This document shows positions 1 to 9,594 of a stretch of DNA of 34,515 nucleotides, piece after piece (the first letter of the stretch is position 1; every line of letters starts with the position of its first letter). This DNA is from Leptolyngbyaceae cyanobacterium T60_A2020_046 (GTDB lineage Bacteria > Cyanobacteriota > Cyanobacteriia > Phormidesmidales > Phormidesmidaceae), in the NCBI GenBank assembly GCA_015272155.1, contig JACYME010000127.1:1-34515 (forward strand), in the 5' to 3' direction. A program made the position numbers and the translations under genes. Below the pieces are notes generated by a model, which had not been told where the DNA came from, ran no database searches, and saw only the letters and a program-made list of their open reading frames with translations.

Positions 1-1548
1 AAATTTGAAAAGTTCAAGGCCGAAAAAGATGGCCTGTCTGTTAAGGCAGAACTTGAGAACTTTGCTCAAATCGGGTGGGAAGCCGTTGACGAAACCGACC
101 TGACGCAGCGACTGAAGTGGCTTGGCATCTTTTTCCGGCCTGTCACACCAGGCAAATTCATGCTGCGACTGAGAATGCCCAACGGCGTACTCTCCAGTCA
201 AAAAATGAGGGTACTTGCCGAAGTCGTGCAACGCTATGGCGACGATGGCCGTGCTGACATCACGACCCGCCAAAATATCCAGCTCCGGGGAGTTCGGCTG
301 GAAGATATTCCAGATATTTTTTGTCGCTTTGATGCCGTTGGTCTTACCTCCGTACAGTCCGGCATGGATAATGTGAGAAATATCACGGGTTCACCCGTTG
401 TAGGGCTTGATCGCGATGAATTAATTGATACTCGTGGCCTGGTTCGTAAGTTGCAAGACATGATTACAAATCAGGGTCATGGCAATCCTGAGTTCACGAA
501 TTTGCCGCGTAAATTTAACATTGCCATTGAAGGAAGTCGGGATAATTCAGTCCATGCTGAAATCAACGACATCGCCTTTGTTCCGGCCTATCGTGATGGT
601 GTACTTGGGTTCAACGTCTTGGTCGGAGGCTTCTTTTCGGCACGGCGCTGTGAGGCTGCGATTCCGCTGAATGCGTGGGTTGAACCCAACGATGCCGTGG
701 TGGATTTGTCGCGGGCGATTTTAGAGGTGTATCGCGACCACGGGCCTCGGGTAAATCGTCAAAAGTCGCGGTTGATGTGGCTGATTGATGAATGGGGGCT
801 TGATCGCTTTCGGCAGGAGGTTGAGCGGGTCTATGGCCGTCCCCTGTTAAGTGCAGCTCCTGAAGATGAGCTGGACTGGGACAAGCGGGATCACATCGGC
901 ATCCATCCGCAAAAGCAGCCGGGGTTGAACTATGTGGGGCTCCATGTTCCGGTTGGGCGGTTGTCGGCCCAAAATATGCTGGATGTGGCGCGCATTGCCG
1001 ATGTCTATGGCGAAGGGGAAATTCGCTTGACCGTTGAGCAAAACATCATCATTCCCCATGTGCCGGATTCGCGCCTGTCGGCATTGCAGCAGGAGTCGCT
1101 GCTGGCGACTTTTTCGCTAGTGCCGAGTGCGCTGGTGCGATCGCTGGTGTCTTGCACGGGCGCACAGTTTTGTAACTTTGCCTTGGTCGAAACCAAACAG
1201 CGTGCCCTCGCGATCGCCCAAGAGCTGGATCGCGAGCTGAGCCTACCCCAAGCAGTTCGCATCCACTGGACAGGCTGCCCCAATTCCTGCGGACAGCCCC
1301 AAGTTGCCGACATTGGCCTGATGGGCACCAAGGTTCGCAAGGATGGCAGAGCCGCCGAAGGCGTTGACATCTACATGGGCGGCAAGGTGGGCAAGGATGC
1401 GCAGCTTGGCACCTGCGTCCGCAAGGGGGTGCCCTGCGATGAGTTGAAACCCATTTTGGCATCGCTGTTGACCGAGCACTTTGGTGCTCAGCCGAAGACA
1501 TTGAACCCCGATGTCAACGGCGGTGTTGTCGTCACAGCGAATGACTAA
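1..1548 (+). CDS. nirA: Ferredoxin-nitrite reductase NirA (5' end outside window)
   Basis: Assimilatory nitrite reductase, which reduces nitrite to ammonium with six electrons from ferredoxin. The frame is open from base 1, so only the first residues are missing: 515 codons are visible and the family is about 510-520 residues. Two ferredoxin-like half domains and two siroheme/4Fe4S repeats can be followed. The cluster ligands are visible as CTGAQFC (C385-x5-C391, window numbering) and CPNSC (C426-x3-C430), the classic C-x5-C / C-x3-C pattern shared with sulfite reductase. A sulfite reductase is less likely because nrtP and narB follow directly. The first ~600 bases look more AT-rich than the remainder. 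The NtcA-regulated promoter expected for this operon would lie upstream and cannot be seen. Confidence 0.96.
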   Translation, partial: KFEKFKAEKDGLSVKAELENFAQIGWEAVDETDLTQRLKWLGIFFRPVTPGKFMLRLRMPNGVLSSQKMRVLAEVVQRYGDDGRADITTRQNIQLRGVRLEDIPDIFCRFDAVGLTSVQSGMDNVRNITGSPVVGLDRDELIDTRGLVRKLQDMITNQGHGNPEFTNLPRKFNIAIEGSRDNSVHAEINDIAFVPAYRDGVLGFNVLVGGFFSARRCEAAIPLNAWVEPNDAVVDLSRAILEVYRDHGPRVNRQKSRLMWLIDEWGLDRFRQEVERVYGRPLLSAAPEDELDWDKRDHIGIHPQKQPGLNYVGLHVPVGRLSAQNMLDVARIADVYGEGEIRLTVEQNIIIPHVPDSRLSALQQESLLATFSLVPSALVRSLVSCTGAQFCNFALVETKQRALAIAQELDRELSLPQAVRIHWTGCPNSCGQPQVADIGLMGTKVRKDGRAAEGVDIYMGGKVGKDAQLGTCVRKGVPCDELKPILASLLTEHFGAQPKTLNPDVNGGVVVTAND

Positions 1549-1556
1549 AGCTTCGA

Positions 1557-1621
1557 TCAAGGGCGTGGCGCGATCGCGCCCTTGACGGGGGAAGCCACTC
1601 CTACTGGCTCAATAGGAGTGG
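1557..1621 (+). other. Two tandem inverted repeats between nirA and nrtP
   Basis: The first repeat (1557-1585) has perfect 9-base arms, TCAAGGGCG and CGCCCTTGA, around a loop carrying a HIP1 octamer. The second (1595-1621) has arms CCACTCCTA and TAGGAGTGG around a 9-base loop. Neither is followed by a T tract, so they are not textbook Rho-independent terminators. They begin 9 bases after the nirA stop. RNA stabilisation or partial attenuation of the operon transcript is an inference. Confidence 0.6.
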
Positions 1622-1700
1622 CGGACATTAGGAAAGACCCTGTGAGGTAGGACTCACGAAGGGTTTCGTAGTTTCTTGGTTCATTAGGAGAGTAGCACAG

Positions 1701-3260
1701 ATGCTTGGAGAGATGTGGTCTTTTAAGGGCCGCTACAAAATACTCCACATGACGTGGTTTGCCTTTTTCTTATCCTTCGTCGTGTGGTTCAACTTAGCGC
1801 CGTTATCGACAGCAATTCAAGAGGATTTTGGCCTAGATGTCGGGCAAATTCGGACGATCGCGATTTGTAACGTGGCGCTCACGGTGCCCGCCCGCATCAT
1901 CATCGGGATGTTGCTCGACAAATATGGCCCGCGCCTGACCTATTCACTGCTGTTGATCTACGCAGCCATTCCCTGCATCACCTTTGCCTGCGCCCAAAAC
2001 TTTGGGCAGTTGGTGGCCTCACGCCTCGCCCTGAGCATTGTGGGAGCCGGATTTGTGATCGGCATCCGTATGACCGCAGAGTGGTTTCCCCCCAAGGAAA
2101 TTGGGTTGGCAGAGGGCATTTATGGCGGTTGGGGAAACTTTGGGTCTGCCTTCGCAGCCTTTACCTTGGTTGGGGTCGCTGGGTTTCTGAGCCTTTTTCC
2201 CGGCGCATTTCAGGTTTTGGATGGCCCGTTGTTGAACTGGCGAATCGCGATCGCAGCCACAGGCATCATTGCCGCACTCTACGGCGTACTGTACTACTTC
2301 AGCGTCCAAGACACGCCCCCTGGCAAAGTCTATCAACGACCCACCAGCACCCGTGGCATTGAAGTCACCACCGTCCGCGACTTCTGGTTCTTGATGGTGA
2401 TGAATGTTCCGCTCACCGGCATCCTGATGGTGCTGGCATGGCGCTTAAAGAAGGTCGGATTTCTATCTCCCGGCGGCTTCACCATCGCCCTCATTACCCT
2501 TGCGGGTCTGTACCTTTTCCAAGCCTATAACTGCTGGGTTGCCAACAAAGATTTGTTGACGGGTCAAAAGCGCTATCCCGCTGACGATCGCTACAAATTT
2601 AAGCAAGTCGCGATTCTAGAACTGACCTATATCGTGAACTTTGGCTCCGAGCTGGCAGTTGTTTCGATGTTGCCCACCTTCTTTGAAGGCACCTTTGGCC
2701 TCTCAAAATCTTTGGCCGGGATGTTGGCCGCGAGCTACGCCTTTATGAACCTCTTTGCGCGGCCTGGTGGTGGGCTTATCTCTGATCGCTTGGGCAGCCG
2801 AAAAATGACGATGGGCGTGCTCACCCTTGGCATGGGGACCGGCTATCTCGTCATGAGCAGCATTCCCAACCTGCGCGATTCCCTGGGGCTCGGGGGCAGC
2901 GTGATGGTCGCACTGGCGGTGGTGCTGACGATGGTCTGTTCCTTCTTTGTGCAGTCGGGCGAGGGGTCAACCTTTGCGATGGTGCCCCTGGTGAAACGGC
3001 GCATCATCGGTCAGATTGCTGGCAACGTCGGAGCCTATGGCAACGTCGGGGCGGTGGCCTACCTGACCCTCTATAGCTTGTTGCCCGAGGGGGATATTGG
3101 GAACCAAGTTTTCTTCCAAGTCCTGGGCGTGGGCGGTTTGATTGTGGCGTTCCTCTGCTTCTTCCTGTTAGAGGAGCCAAAGGGCTCCTTCGCGGAGTTC
3201 CACGAAGGAGAGGAGCCAGGGGTTGTGCCCACTGCTCCGGTGGGGTCTTCGGTTCACTAG
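1701..3260 (+). CDS. nrtP: NrtP-type nitrate/nitrite permease (MFS, NNP family)
   Basis: Major-facilitator transporter of the nitrate-nitrite porter family, bringing nitrate and nitrite across the plasma membrane. The 519-residue protein shows about twelve hydrophobic segments. The two glycine-rich nitrate-signature stretches are present: GGWGNFGSAF in the first half and AGNVGAYGNVGAV in the second. Each is preceded by the conserved arginine region (GIRMTAEWF and VPLVKRRIIG). The start is supported by AGGAG at 1686-1690, ten bases before the ATG. It sits 152 bases after nirA and 272 before narB. This is the single-polypeptide alternative to the NrtABCD ABC transporter and is best known from marine and some filamentous cyanobacteria. 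Confidence 0.95.
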   Translation: MLGEMWSFKGRYKILHMTWFAFFLSFVVWFNLAPLSTAIQEDFGLDVGQIRTIAICNVALTVPARIIIGMLLDKYGPRLTYSLLLIYAAIPCITFACAQNFGQLVASRLALSIVGAGFVIGIRMTAEWFPPKEIGLAEGIYGGWGNFGSAFAAFTLVGVAGFLSLFPGAFQVLDGPLLNWRIAIAATGIIAALYGVLYYFSVQDTPPGKVYQRPTSTRGIEVTTVRDFWFLMVMNVPLTGILMVLAWRLKKVGFLSPGGFTIALITLAGLYLFQAYNCWVANKDLLTGQKRYPADDRYKFKQVAILELTYIVNFGSELAVVSMLPTFFEGTFGLSKSLAGMLAASYAFMNLFARPGGGLISDRLGSRKMTMGVLTLGMGTGYLVMSSIPNLRDSLGLGGSVMVALAVVLTMVCSFFVQSGEGSTFAMVPLVKRRIIGQIAGNVGAYGNVGAVAYLTLYSLLPEGDIGNQVFFQVLGVGGLIVAFLCFFLLEEPKGSFAEFHEGEEPGVVPTAPVGSSVH

Positions 3261-3287
3261 GGGCTCTTGAGGTTGGCCAGAGCCCCT
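3259..3287 (+). other. Hairpin at the end of nrtP
   Basis: A perfect 9-base inverted repeat, AGGGGCTCT and AGAGCCCCT around an 11-base loop, overlaps the last two bases of the nrtP stop codon. No T run follows, so it could be a processing or stability element or a weak terminator. Confidence 0.55.
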
Positions 3288-3389
3288 GCCAGACAAAAAT
3301 TAGGGCTCTCAATCCGGGTGATGGCGGGCGCAGCATGGCCCATCCCTCAAGGATTGTGACTTCAAGGAGGCTGCGCCCCTTCCTCTTGC

Positions 3390-3452
3390 GGGCTGGCGAT
3401 TTCCCGCTAGCCCGTTACAACTGGGGGATGTGCGATCGCGCGTCCCCCAGTT
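3390..3452 (+). other. Two adjacent hairpins upstream of narB
   Basis: Hairpin one (3390-3413) pairs GGGCTGGCG with CGCTAGCCC, with one G-T wobble, around a 6-base loop. Hairpin two (3419-3452) pairs AACTGGGGGA with TCCCCCAGTT perfectly over ten bases around a loop that contains HIP1. The second is followed by TTTG only, so its terminator strength is uncertain. Both lie in the 272-base gap between nrtP and narB. Confidence 0.6.
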
Positions 3453-3532
3453 TGTCAAATCCAGGCTGCCACCCGGCAAAACGGTATTCCAGTGTCAGCC
3501 CAGATTGATTCACACGCCTTTATCGGAACGTT

Positions 3533-5725
3533 ATGGTGCAATCTAGCAAAACCCTGTGTCCCTATTGTGGTGTGGGCTGCGGTCTCGAAGTCCTGCCGGA
3601 CACCAAACCGTCTACTGACGCTGAGGCGTGGCTAGTGCGGGGCGATCGCGCCCATCCGTCGAGTCAGGGGATGGTTTGCGTCAAAGGGGCCACCATCGCC
3701 GAAGCCTTGGACAAAAATCGGCTGCTGTACCCGATGATGCGCGATCGCCTCGACGACCCCTTTCGGCGCGTCAGTTGGGACGAAGCACTAACGGCCATCT
3801 GCGATCGCCTGCGCACCGCCCTCGATACCCAAGGGCCAGACGCCATCTGCATGTACGGCTCTGGGCAACTGCAAACCGAAGACTACTACACCGCCCAAAA
3901 ACTTCTCAAAGGCTGCCTCGGCACCAACAACTTTGACGCCAACTCGCGCCTCTGCATGTCCTCCGCCGTCGCCGCCTACATCCAAAGCTTTGGCTCCGAC
4001 GGGCCACCCTGCTGCTACGCCGATCTAGAAGAAACCGACTGCGCCTTCCTAATCGGCACCAACACCGCAGAATGTCACCCCATCGTCTATAACCGCCTGC
4101 GGAAATATCACCGCAAAAAGAAGGGCAAGGTCAAACTGATAGTGGTGGATCCGCGCCGCACCCAAACCGCCCAAGACGCCGACCTGCACCTCCAAATCCG
4201 CCCCGGCACCGACATCACCCTGCTCAACGGCATCGCCCACATCCTGCTGAAAAAACGCTGGATTGACGCCGTGTTTATCGATGATTGTACCCAGGGCTTT
4301 CGGGACTATGTGAACGTTATTCAGCACTACCCGCCCGAACATGTCGCGGAGGTTTGCGGTATCAGCGTGGCTGATCTCGAAGAAACAGCACGGTGCTGGG
4401 GGCTGTCCAAAAATGTGCTGTCTCTCTGGTCGATGGGGATCAACCAATCTTCCGAAGGTACGGCCAAGGCGCGCACCCTCATCAACCTGCATTTGATGAC
4501 GGGGCAAATTGGTCGAGCAGGGGCCGGGCCATTTTCCCTGACGGGTCAGCCCAATGCGATGGGCGGTCGCGAAGCGGGGGGGCTGGCCCACATTTTGCCG
4601 GGCTATCGGTTGGTCAAAAATCCTGACCATCGCCGCGAGGTCGAAGCGGCTTGGGGGTTGCCGGCGGGCAGCATTGCCCCGACCCCTGGCCTCGCCGCGT
4701 GGGACATGATGGTCGCCCTTGAGCAGCAGCAGGTGGGGCTGATGTGGATTGCTGCGACCAACCCGGCGGTAAGTGTGCCGGACGTGGAGCGGACGAAGGC
4801 CGCGCTGCGGCGATCGCCCTTCACGGTCTACCAAGACGCCTACTACCCCACCGAAACCGCCGACTTTGCCCATGTGCTGCTGCCTGCTGCGCAATGGGGC
4901 GAAAAAACCGGGGTGATGACCAATTCGGAGCGCACTGTAACCCTTTGCCCCGCCTTTCGCGATCGCCCTGGCGAAGCCCGCGCCGACTGGGAAATTTTTG
5001 CCGAAGTGGGCCGACGCCTGGGCTTTGAACAACAGTTTGCCTTCCAGACCGCCGCCGCCGTGTACCGCGAGTTTGTATCGCTCACTGCCGGGCGCGTCTG
5101 CGACATGACCGGCCTCAGCCACGATCGCCTCGCCGCCGAAGGCCCCATCCAGTGGCCCTGCCCCCAGCACGAAACCGACACCACCGCTTCGGACAAACAT
5201 GACAAACGCCTTTATGAAAATCTGATCTTTCCAACCGCCAACGGACGCGCCAACTTCGCCAGTTTTCATGAAAAAGGACTGGCCGAACGCCCTGACCCCA
5301 GCTATCCCTTTGTGCTAACGACTGGGCGGCTTTATGGGCACTGGCATACCCAGACGCGCACGGGGCGCATTGAGAAAACCCGCAACCTCCACCCTGAGCC
5401 GTTTCTCGAAATGCATCCCATCGATGCGCAGCATTTTGCCATGCAGACGGGGGACTGGGTTGAGGTGCGATCGCGGCGCGGCTTTGTGCGCTTGCGGGTC
5501 AAGGTCACCCAATACATCCGCAAGGGCGTGCTGTTTGTGCCCATGCACTGGGGCTTTTTGTGGGCCGACCAAGCGGAATGCAACGCCCTCACCAATGCCG
5601 AGTGTTGCCCCAGTTCTCTCCAACCAGAACTCAAAGCCTGCGCAGTGCAGGTCATCCCCCTCCCAGCTGATGCACTGCCTGCCACCACCACCGAACACCC
5701 CAGACGAACCGCCGCGTTGCGGTAG
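3533..5725 (+). CDS. narB: Ferredoxin-nitrate reductase NarB
   Basis: Assimilatory nitrate reductase, a cytoplasmic molybdoenzyme reducing nitrate to nitrite with reduced ferredoxin. The N-terminus carries the 4Fe-4S ligands C9-x2-C12-x3-C16 and C49 (CPYCGVGC then GMVCVKG). C141 in NSRLCMSSA is the expected molybdenum ligand. The long central part is the bis-MGD oxidoreductase fold, and roughly residues 595-705 form the molybdopterin dinucleotide-binding domain ([17 protein letters not shown] to the MHWGF region). The 730-residue length suits NarB and is well short of respiratory NarG. The position after nirA and nrtP fits. Many HIP1 sites lie inside the gene, so it is native. No molybdopterin-synthesis genes are nearby. 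Confidence 0.97.
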   Translation: MVQSSKTLCPYCGVGCGLEVLPDTKPSTDAEAWLVRGDRAHPSSQGMVCVKGATIAEALDKNRLLYPMMRDRLDDPFRRVSWDEALTAICDRLRTALDTQGPDAICMYGSGQLQTEDYYTAQKLLKGCLGTNNFDANSRLCMSSAVAAYIQSFGSDGPPCCYADLEETDCAFLIGTNTAECHPIVYNRLRKYHRKKKGKVKLIVVDPRRTQTAQDADLHLQIRPGTDITLLNGIAHILLKKRWIDAVFIDDCTQGFRDYVNVIQHYPPEHVAEVCGISVADLEETARCWGLSKNVLSLWSMGINQSSEGTAKARTLINLHLMTGQIGRAGAGPFSLTGQPNAMGGREAGGLAHILPGYRLVKNPDHRREVEAAWGLPAGSIAPTPGLAAWDMMVALEQQQVGLMWIAATNPAVSVPDVERTKAALRRSPFTVYQDAYYPTETADFAHVLLPAAQWGEKTGVMTNSERTVTLCPAFRDRPGEARADWEIFAEVGRRLGFEQQFAFQTAAAVYREFVSLTAGRVCDMTGLSHDRLAAEGPIQWPCPQHETDTTASDKHDKRLYENLIFPTANGRANFASFHEKGLAERPDPSYPFVLTTGRLYGHWHTQTRTGRIEKTRNLHPEPFLEMHPIDAQHFAMQTGDWVEVRSRRGFVRLRVKVTQYIRKGVLFVPMHWGFLWADQAECNALTNAECCPSSLQPELKACAVQVIPLPADALPATTTEHPRRTAALR

Positions 5726-5823
5726 GGCACCTCAGGGATTTTTGGGTGTGGTTCCCCAAGTGACGGAGGGCGACAGAACCCAAGCCCAGCAGCGATCGCG
5801 CAAGTTCTGCTGCTGTTCGTTGA

Positions 5824-6513
5824 CTAACCGCAGGTTTTATTGGCGAAGTCGCACTGGTAGATGTAGGGTTCTTGCCAACTCAGGGGAATTTCGAGGAGAT
5901 CCCGCGTGCCCGTCACCCCTTGGCCGATAAAGAATAGCAACGCGACGACGTTGAGAAAGACATGGGCCCGTCGCCACGCCCGGGAAGTGTAAATCTCCGG
6001 CAGGATGGCGACGGATACGATCATCAGAATGGACGCGATAATGCCGTAGTAGTAGTGGGACACGAACCATTCGTACCCGCGCCGAAAGACGCCATCCTGA
6101 CAGCCCAGAATAATCAGGCCCATGCTGCTGAGGGCGGCAAAGGTGGCGCGCCACGCTTTGGGCCGAGCGCGATAGAGCAACACAAGGGCGGCAATCGTCA
6201 GGACATACATCAGGGCAATGAAGACAACCTGAAACGGATTTTCGGCCCAGACGTTATTGCGAATCAAGGTTTTGATGATGGGGTGGGCGATGCCTAGGAG
6301 CGCCAGCCCAACGACGGAGGCCGCCAAAATGCGACCGATTTTGACGTGCTCTTGACCGACATTGGCGGGAATTTTGCTCTTTTCCTTGGCCATGACGGCA
6401 AAGCGACGCTGGCGCGTTTGCAGGGAGTAGTAGGCCGTGATGCCAATAAGGGGCATCACAAAGACCACCGCGATCGCGGGGTGCAGCAACCGAAGCAAGT
6501 CAATCGTATCCAT
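5824..6513 (-). CDS. DUF4079 membrane protein
   Basis: A 229-residue membrane protein of the cyanobacterial DUF4079 family, which is distantly reminiscent of cytochrome b561-type four-helix membrane proteins. Hydrophobic segments lie near residues 10-30, 60-80, 95-115, 125-140, 155-175 and 185-200. The histidines in LLHPAIA, GIAHPII, SHYYYG and AHVFLN could in principle ligate haem, but this is inference. It converges on narB with a 98-base gap, so it is not part of that operon. No biochemical role is established. A part in electron transfer is only a guess from the family resemblance. Confidence 0.8.
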   Translation of the reverse strand: MDTIDLLRLLHPAIAVVFVMPLIGITAYYSLQTRQRRFAVMAKEKSKIPANVGQEHVKIGRILAASVVGLALLGIAHPIIKTLIRNNVWAENPFQVVFIALMYVLTIAALVLLYRARPKAWRATFAALSSMGLIILGCQDGVFRRGYEWFVSHYYYGIIASILMIVSVAILPEIYTSRAWRRAHVFLNVVALLFFIGQGVTGTRDLLEIPLSWQEPYIYQCDFANKTCG

Positions 6514-6829
6514 AGCAGGTGAGGGCGTTTGAGTGAAGGACAGGCAATGTCGCTATTCTATGAAGCACAGTCCGGTTTGCATTGCGTTTTAGAGTACAAA
6601 CCGGGGGCTCAGTTTGCCTGAGTTTGGGATAAGAATTGGCGTCTGAATGGATAGGGGCATGGATAGGGGCCGCTGGGGAGTGGGCAGCGTGGGCGATCGC
6701 GATGCTGACTCTGTGAACAACCGTAACGGCAACGTGTCGAATACTGTCGCGATGTGAAGCCGCCCTGGACGCTTGGCAGACAATGAAGGGGTGAAGCCTG
6801 CGATCGCGCTTTTTCGTGAGGTCAAACTG
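6514..6829. other. Intergenic stretch between divergent genes
   Basis: These 316 bases separate the DUF4079 gene (minus) from the next plus-strand ORF and must hold both promoters. I see no convincing -35/-10 pair. A 12-base unit, ATGGATAGGGGC, is tandemly duplicated at 6647-6670, and HIP1 octamers occur nearby. No gene is supported here. Confidence 0.5.
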
Positions 6830-7246
6830 ATGCTTCCTTCCCTTTACACCCTGCACTGTCCCTCCTGTTTGCCGGGGCCAGGTAAACCCAGCTCCATTTC
6901 ATGGCGCTGGGTGCCGGCAGAGATTCGAGCGGCTCTGGAAGACCACGGATGCCTGTTATTAAGACACTGGACACGCCGCCCCCACACGCTCCATGTGCGG
7001 TTTCAGTACGCCCCGTTTTTGTATTTGGGCGAGTTGTTTTATCTCCAGCGGTGGTCGGCGGTGGAGTGGGCGGTGTCGCCCAGTCAAATCATTTTTCCTC
7101 ACCCCGGATGGCCGTGTTCTGAACTGACACGGCGGCATGGGGCAGAATTGTCGGACCTGGTGCGGCAAACGGTGACAACCCTATACCCCAATACCGGGGA
7201 CGCGATCGCGCCCCCGGCAGAGTTGTGTTCCTTGGCCTTGGCGTAG
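6830..7246 (+). CDS. Hypothetical 138-residue protein
   Basis: I do not recognise this protein. An in-frame ATG at 6773 exists, but the one at 6830 is preceded by GTGAGG (6816-6821) at normal Shine-Dalgarno spacing, so I prefer it. The product begins MLPSLYTLHCPSC, with a CxxC-like pair near the N-terminus. It is rich in Trp, His and aromatic residues and has no signal peptide or clear membrane segment. It stops 26 bases before the convergent glmM end. Proximity to narB invites comparison with the nitrate-reductase accessory NarM, but it does not resemble that family as I remember it. It may also be a spurious ORF. Confidence 0.5.
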   Translation: MLPSLYTLHCPSCLPGPGKPSSISWRWVPAEIRAALEDHGCLLLRHWTRRPHTLHVRFQYAPFLYLGELFYLQRWSAVEWAVSPSQIIFPHPGWPCSELTRRHGAELSDLVRQTVTTLYPNTGDAIAPPAELCSLALA

Positions 7247-7272
7247 GACGGCACGTTCCGATACGGGCTGGT

Positions 7273-8712
7273 TTAGGCAAGCTGATGTTGAATCACCTGG
7301 GCAAGGTGATCAGTCCAGCGATCAACGAGGCTTTGTTCTTGCGCTTCGACCATCACCCGAATCAGCGGTTCGGTGCCCGAGGGCCGCACCAGCACCCGGC
7401 CTAGGTTGCCCATTGCTGCTTCAGCTTCAGCGATCGCCCGTTGAATGGGGTCGCTGTCTTGCCAGTGCTTGCGCCGTTCGCGATCCTCGACCCGCACGTT
7501 TTTGAGGCGCTGGGGAAACGTGTGAAAGCTTTGATCCATCAACGCTTTGAGAGAACCGCCCAGGCTTTGGATCAGGTTCGCGAGATGCAACGCCGTCAAA
7601 ATACCGTCGCCAGTCAGGCTGTAGTGGTGGCACAAAATGTGGCCAGACTGTTCGCCGCCCAGTTTTGCGCCCCGCCGCATCATCTCGGCATGGACGTATT
7701 GGTCGCCCACTTGGGTACGCACGAGGGTGCCGCCGAGCCGCTGCCAAGCTCGCTCAAAGCCAAGGTTGGCCATCACCGTCGAGACGATGGTGCCTTCGGG
7801 GAGGCGATTCATTTCTTGGAGGTGTTTGCCCCAAAAGTAGAGGATGTAGTCGCCATCGACGACGCGACCTTGGGCATCGATCGCCATGACGCGATCGGCA
7901 TCGCCATCAAAGGCAAACCCAAAATCCGCGTGATGGGCTTGAACGGCAGACCTGAGGGCGTCGAGGTGGGTGGAGCCACAGTTCACGTTGATGCGATCGC
8001 CATCGGGCAGACCATGAATGCCGATGATGTCGGCTTGGGTGTCGGCAAAGGCGCGATCGGCAATGCCCGCTGCCGCACCCCAGGCCATGTCAAGGACGAT
8101 ACGGAGGCCGCTGAGGTCTAGCCCAGCAAGGGGAGCGTGGAGAAAGTCGAGGTAGCGATCGACCAACTCAGGGCGGTAGTAGCACTGGCCCCAGTGGTCA
8201 CTAGGGGCAGTGTCTGTTGCCCAGCCTTCGCCGCGCAGGGCTTGCTCGATTTGCTGTTGAACGTCCTTGGCCAGTTTGGTGCCATCGGAACCGAAAAATT
8301 TGATGCCGTTGTCTTCTGGGGGATTGTGGCTGGCGGAAATCATCACCCCGCCGATCGCGCCAGTGATGCCCGTGAGGTAGGCCACGGCGGCGGTGGGGCA
8401 CAGGCCCAGGTTCCACACCTCTAGCCCGGCGGAGGTGAGCCCGGCGGCCAGGGCCGAGGCCAGCATGTGTCCAGAATTGCGGGAATCTTGACCGATGATG
8501 ATCGGGCCATCCACCGCGCTGGTGTGCCGCAGGACACGGCCCGCCCAGTAGCCGACTTGGGTGGCGAGGGGGGCGTTGAGCAGATCTCCCGCTCGTCCCC
8601 GAATGCCATCGGTGCCAAATAGGGGCGTGGTGGGCAATGCCAAAATATTCCAGCCAACACCGGCAGGAGCCTGGGACGCGATCGCACGACTACGGATTGG
8701 GGCACTTACCAT
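7273..8712 (-). CDS. glmM: Phosphoglucosamine mutase GlmM
   Basis: Interconverts glucosamine-6-phosphate and glucosamine-1-phosphate on the way to UDP-GlcNAc for peptidoglycan and lipopolysaccharide. The four-domain phosphohexomutase layout is complete. Substrate-binding [10 protein letters not shown] lies near the N-terminus, the phosphoserine loop is ISASHNP with S128, the Mg2+ site is DGDADR, the sugar-binding loop is GEQSGH, and the phosphate-binding loop is [11 protein letters not shown] near the end. A longer reading from 8760 is possible. I chose the ATG at 8712 (MVSAPIRS) because AAGGAG lies ten bases upstream and cyanobacterial homologues have a short extension of this kind before the conserved core. 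ISASHNP and GTDGIRG favour GlmM over phosphomannomutase. Confidence 0.95.
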   Translation of the reverse strand: MVSAPIRSRAIASQAPAGVGWNILALPTTPLFGTDGIRGRAGDLLNAPLATQVGYWAGRVLRHTSAVDGPIIIGQDSRNSGHMLASALAAGLTSAGLEVWNLGLCPTAAVAYLTGITGAIGGVMISASHNPPEDNGIKFFGSDGTKLAKDVQQQIEQALRGEGWATDTAPSDHWGQCYYRPELVDRYLDFLHAPLAGLDLSGLRIVLDMAWGAAAGIADRAFADTQADIIGIHGLPDGDRINVNCGSTHLDALRSAVQAHHADFGFAFDGDADRVMAIDAQGRVVDGDYILYFWGKHLQEMNRLPEGTIVSTVMANLGFERAWQRLGGTLVRTQVGDQYVHAEMMRRGAKLGGEQSGHILCHHYSLTGDGILTALHLANLIQSLGGSLKALMDQSFHTFPQRLKNVRVEDRERRKHWQDSDPIQRAIAEAEAAMGNLGRVLVRPSGTEPLIRVMVEAQEQSLVDRWTDHLAQVIQHQLA

Positions 8713-9159
8713 TGACTTAACACTCCTTAAACACGCACACTCTCCAGTGGAGGATACCACCCAAGATTGGGTAATCGTTGATGCTCAATCCTCTGCATTG
8801 ACTCACCCCAGGAGGTTTGACAGGTCTAAGCCTTAACTGGCAAACCTCCTGCGTTGCTGCCTCCCTGGCGTTGATGGGGCAACTTGGGCCCAAATTTAGG
8901 TACAGCGCCCCTTGCGCTGTACGGTATGCGGGTTTCAAGGAAAACCAAAGGGGGCTTGTGTCAGTTCCCGTTGCGGCAGGCTAGACGCGATCGCGCCATG
9001 CGGAGTTGTCGCTCTGCGGTTGGGAGTGTGCGATCCCAGCCCAGAATTTAGCCTGAAGCGTAACGTACCCCATTCCATTTCGCACGCCTTTTTGCCGAGT
9101 GATTACCATCGCGCCATTTTCCGCCCTTCCCACGTGCCCTGACGAGGGCTTCATTATCT
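8713..9159. other. Intergenic region with two strong hairpins
   Basis: No gene is supported in these 447 bases between the divergent glmM and DUF309 genes. Two perfect inverted repeats stand out. At 8810-8850, AGGAGGTTTG pairs with CAAACCTCCT over ten bases around a 21-base loop. At 8900-8922, GTACAGCGC pairs with GCGCTGTAC around the 5-base loop CCCTT. Neither has a T tract. The second is compact enough to be a protein-binding palindrome or a short dispersed repeat. A HIP1 site occurs near 8990. Confidence 0.55.
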
Positions 9160-9594
9160 ATGTCTGACGACGACATCACCCATCCACCAGACGCCTTTTG
9201 GCAAGCGGTCGAACAGTTCAATCAAGGCGCGTTTTACGAGTGCCACGATACCCTCGAAGCCATCTGGATGGTAGCCACCGCAGCAGAAAAGCCCTTCTAT
9301 CAGGGCATTCTGCAAATTGCGGTAGCGTTTTATCACTTGGGCAATCACAACTGGCACGGCGCAGCAATTTTGACCGGCGAGGGAATACGCCGCCTTGAGC
9401 CCTTTGAACCGGCCTACAACGGCATTGATGTGACGGACTTTCTGGATCGCGCAAGCCTTTGGCTCGATGCCTTACAAGCCTTGGGGCCAGACCATATTCA
9501 ACCGCTGGCCAGTACTCTAGGTGGTCAGCTTCCAACGGGGGATTCGAGTTTTGACTGGCAAACGCTCCCGCAGCTCAAAATTCAACTCCTCTGA
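9160..9594 (+). CDS. DUF309 family protein
   Basis: A 144-residue DUF309 protein of unknown biochemical function. The family signature is clear: FNQGAFYECHDTLEAIW (Glu/His-rich helix, about residues 20-37), then FYQGILQIAVAFYHLGNHNW and the GA pair that follows. The conserved acidic and histidine residues suggest an all-helical protein that might bind a metal, but this is inference. No signal peptide or membrane segment is seen. The gene stands alone, with 255 bases before the next start. Confidence 0.85.
   Translation: MSDDDITHPPDAFWQAVEQFNQGAFYECHDTLEAIWMVATAAEKPFYQGILQIAVAFYHLGNHNWHGAAILTGEGIRRLEPFEPAYNGIDVTDFLDRASLWLDALQALGPDHIQPLASTLGGQLPTGDSSFDWQTLPQLKIQLL

Noticed and set aside
1549-3532. 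NtcA-binding sites (GTA-N8-TAC) within the nitrate cluster
   Set aside because: I found no convincing palindrome of this form in the gaps; regulation probably acts upstream of nirA, outside the window.
4049-5269. Long minus-strand ORF (406 codons) opposite narB
   Set aside because: It lies wholly inside narB and reads as low-complexity Gly/His/Arg sequence without a known motif, the expected shadow of a GC-rich gene.
6830-7246. Assignment of the small ORF as NarM
   Set aside because: Its size and position are suggestive, but the sequence does not show the pattern I associate with the nitrate-reductase-associated family.
8912-9142. 76-codon ORF upstream of the DUF309 gene
   Set aside because: It starts inside a palindrome, has no ribosome-binding site and shows no protein-like pattern.
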